Shown in pieces: positions 5,876-6,123 of a stretch of DNA of 6,123 nt. Position 1 is the stretch's first letter. Each line of letters opens with the position of its first letter. The stretch covers positions 1 to 6,123 of the forward strand of contig JAHELO010000105.1 in NCBI GenBank assembly GCA_024644145.1, in the 5' to 3' direction. Position numbers and translations under genes: made by a program. The notes beneath the pieces were generated by a model, which was not told the origin of the DNA, did not search any database, and saw nothing but the letters and a program-made list of their open reading frames with translations. The DNA is from Christiangramia sp. GTDB taxonomy: Bacteria > Bacteroidota > Bacteroidia > Flavobacteriales > Flavobacteriaceae.

Positions 5876-6123
5876 TTGGAAAGGAAGATAATAAAAACCG
5901 AAGACGGATCTTATACGATCCACCTGCCACAATGGAACGAGCAATATCATTCTAAACATGGTGCTGTCCAGGAGGCAAAGCATGTATTTCTTAAAATGGG
6001 GCTGCACTTTTATCTTAAAAATCATAAACCAGAAAAGATCTCTATTCTGGAAATTGGTTTTGGAACAGGGCTCAATGCATTTCTCACCCTTCTGGAATCT
6101 GATAAAAGTTCCCAAAGAACAGA
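5876..6123 (+). CDS. mnmD: tRNA 5-methylaminomethyl-2-thiouridine methyltransferase (3' end outside window)
   Basis: This is the N-terminal 82 residues of an MnmD-type SAM-dependent methyltransferase. It would complete mnm5(s2)U at the wobble uridine 34 of tRNAs by methylating the 5-aminomethyl intermediate, so that A- and G-ending codons are read accurately. Residues 7-36 (KTEDGSYTIHLPQWNEQYHS onward, then HGAVQEAKHV) are the conserved substrate-side opening of the family. ILEIGFGTGLNAF (57-69) is the glycine-rich SAM-binding motif I. The start must be the TTG at 5876: the frame is closed by a TAA at 5864-5866, no ATG lies between, and the next in-frame Met (Met41) is past the conserved opening. 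The spacing to the DUF4920 stop is one base, which suggests translational coupling. The C-terminal oxidase domain of fused MnmC cannot be judged because the gene leaves the window; in Bacteroidota the stand-alone form is expected. Confidence 0.9.
   Translation, partial: MERKIIKTEDGSYTIHLPQWNEQYHSKHGAVQEAKHVFLKMGLHFYLKNHKPEKISILEIGFGTGLNAFLTLLESDKSSQRT

Overview
The window reads as ordinary chromosomal DNA from a member of the Bacteroidota, most likely a marine or soil Flavobacteriaceae of the Christiangramia (Gramella) type. Four things support this. The DNA is AT-rich. Several intergenic regions carry exact matches to the Bacteroidota sigma-factor -7 element TAnnTTTG. Shine-Dalgarno sequences are mostly absent. 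The proteins belong to families common in this phylum (DUF1684, DUF4920, SRPBCC-GyrI fusion, stand-alone MnmD). The genus is an inference from overall resemblance only.

Left part (1-2020): a 3'-truncated major facilitator transporter on the minus strand is divergent from an exported DUF1684 protein on the plus strand, with an 82-bp spacer between them. Middle part (2022-3699), all minus strand: a 62-aa two-helix membrane protein, then a membrane-anchored SRPBCC + GyrI-like ligand-binding fusion, whose stop codon directly abuts the start of a Fluc/CrcB fluoride channel. Right part (3717-6123): a MazG/HisE-fold nucleotide pyrophosphohydrolase diverges from the small membrane protein across a palindromic promoter region. 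It converges on a class IV branched-chain aminotransferase (ilvE) and shares a strong bidirectional terminator with it. ilvE diverges from a DUF4920 exported protein, which is followed after one base by the start of mnmD, the tRNA wobble-uridine methyltransferase, cut by the right edge.

Functionally this is a mosaic of short housekeeping and envelope transcription units: efflux, fluoride resistance, nucleotide clean-up, branched-chain amino acid metabolism and tRNA modification. It is not one pathway. I found no rRNA, tRNA, CRISPR array, insertion sequence, integrase or phage gene, and no convincing new multi-gene system. The points most worth a second look are the SRPBCC-GyrI/crcB pair, the overlapping back-to-back promoters at 3717-3730, the tandem 9-bp repeat ahead of the SRPBCC gene, and the TTG-started, tightly coupled mnmD behind a DUF4920 gene.
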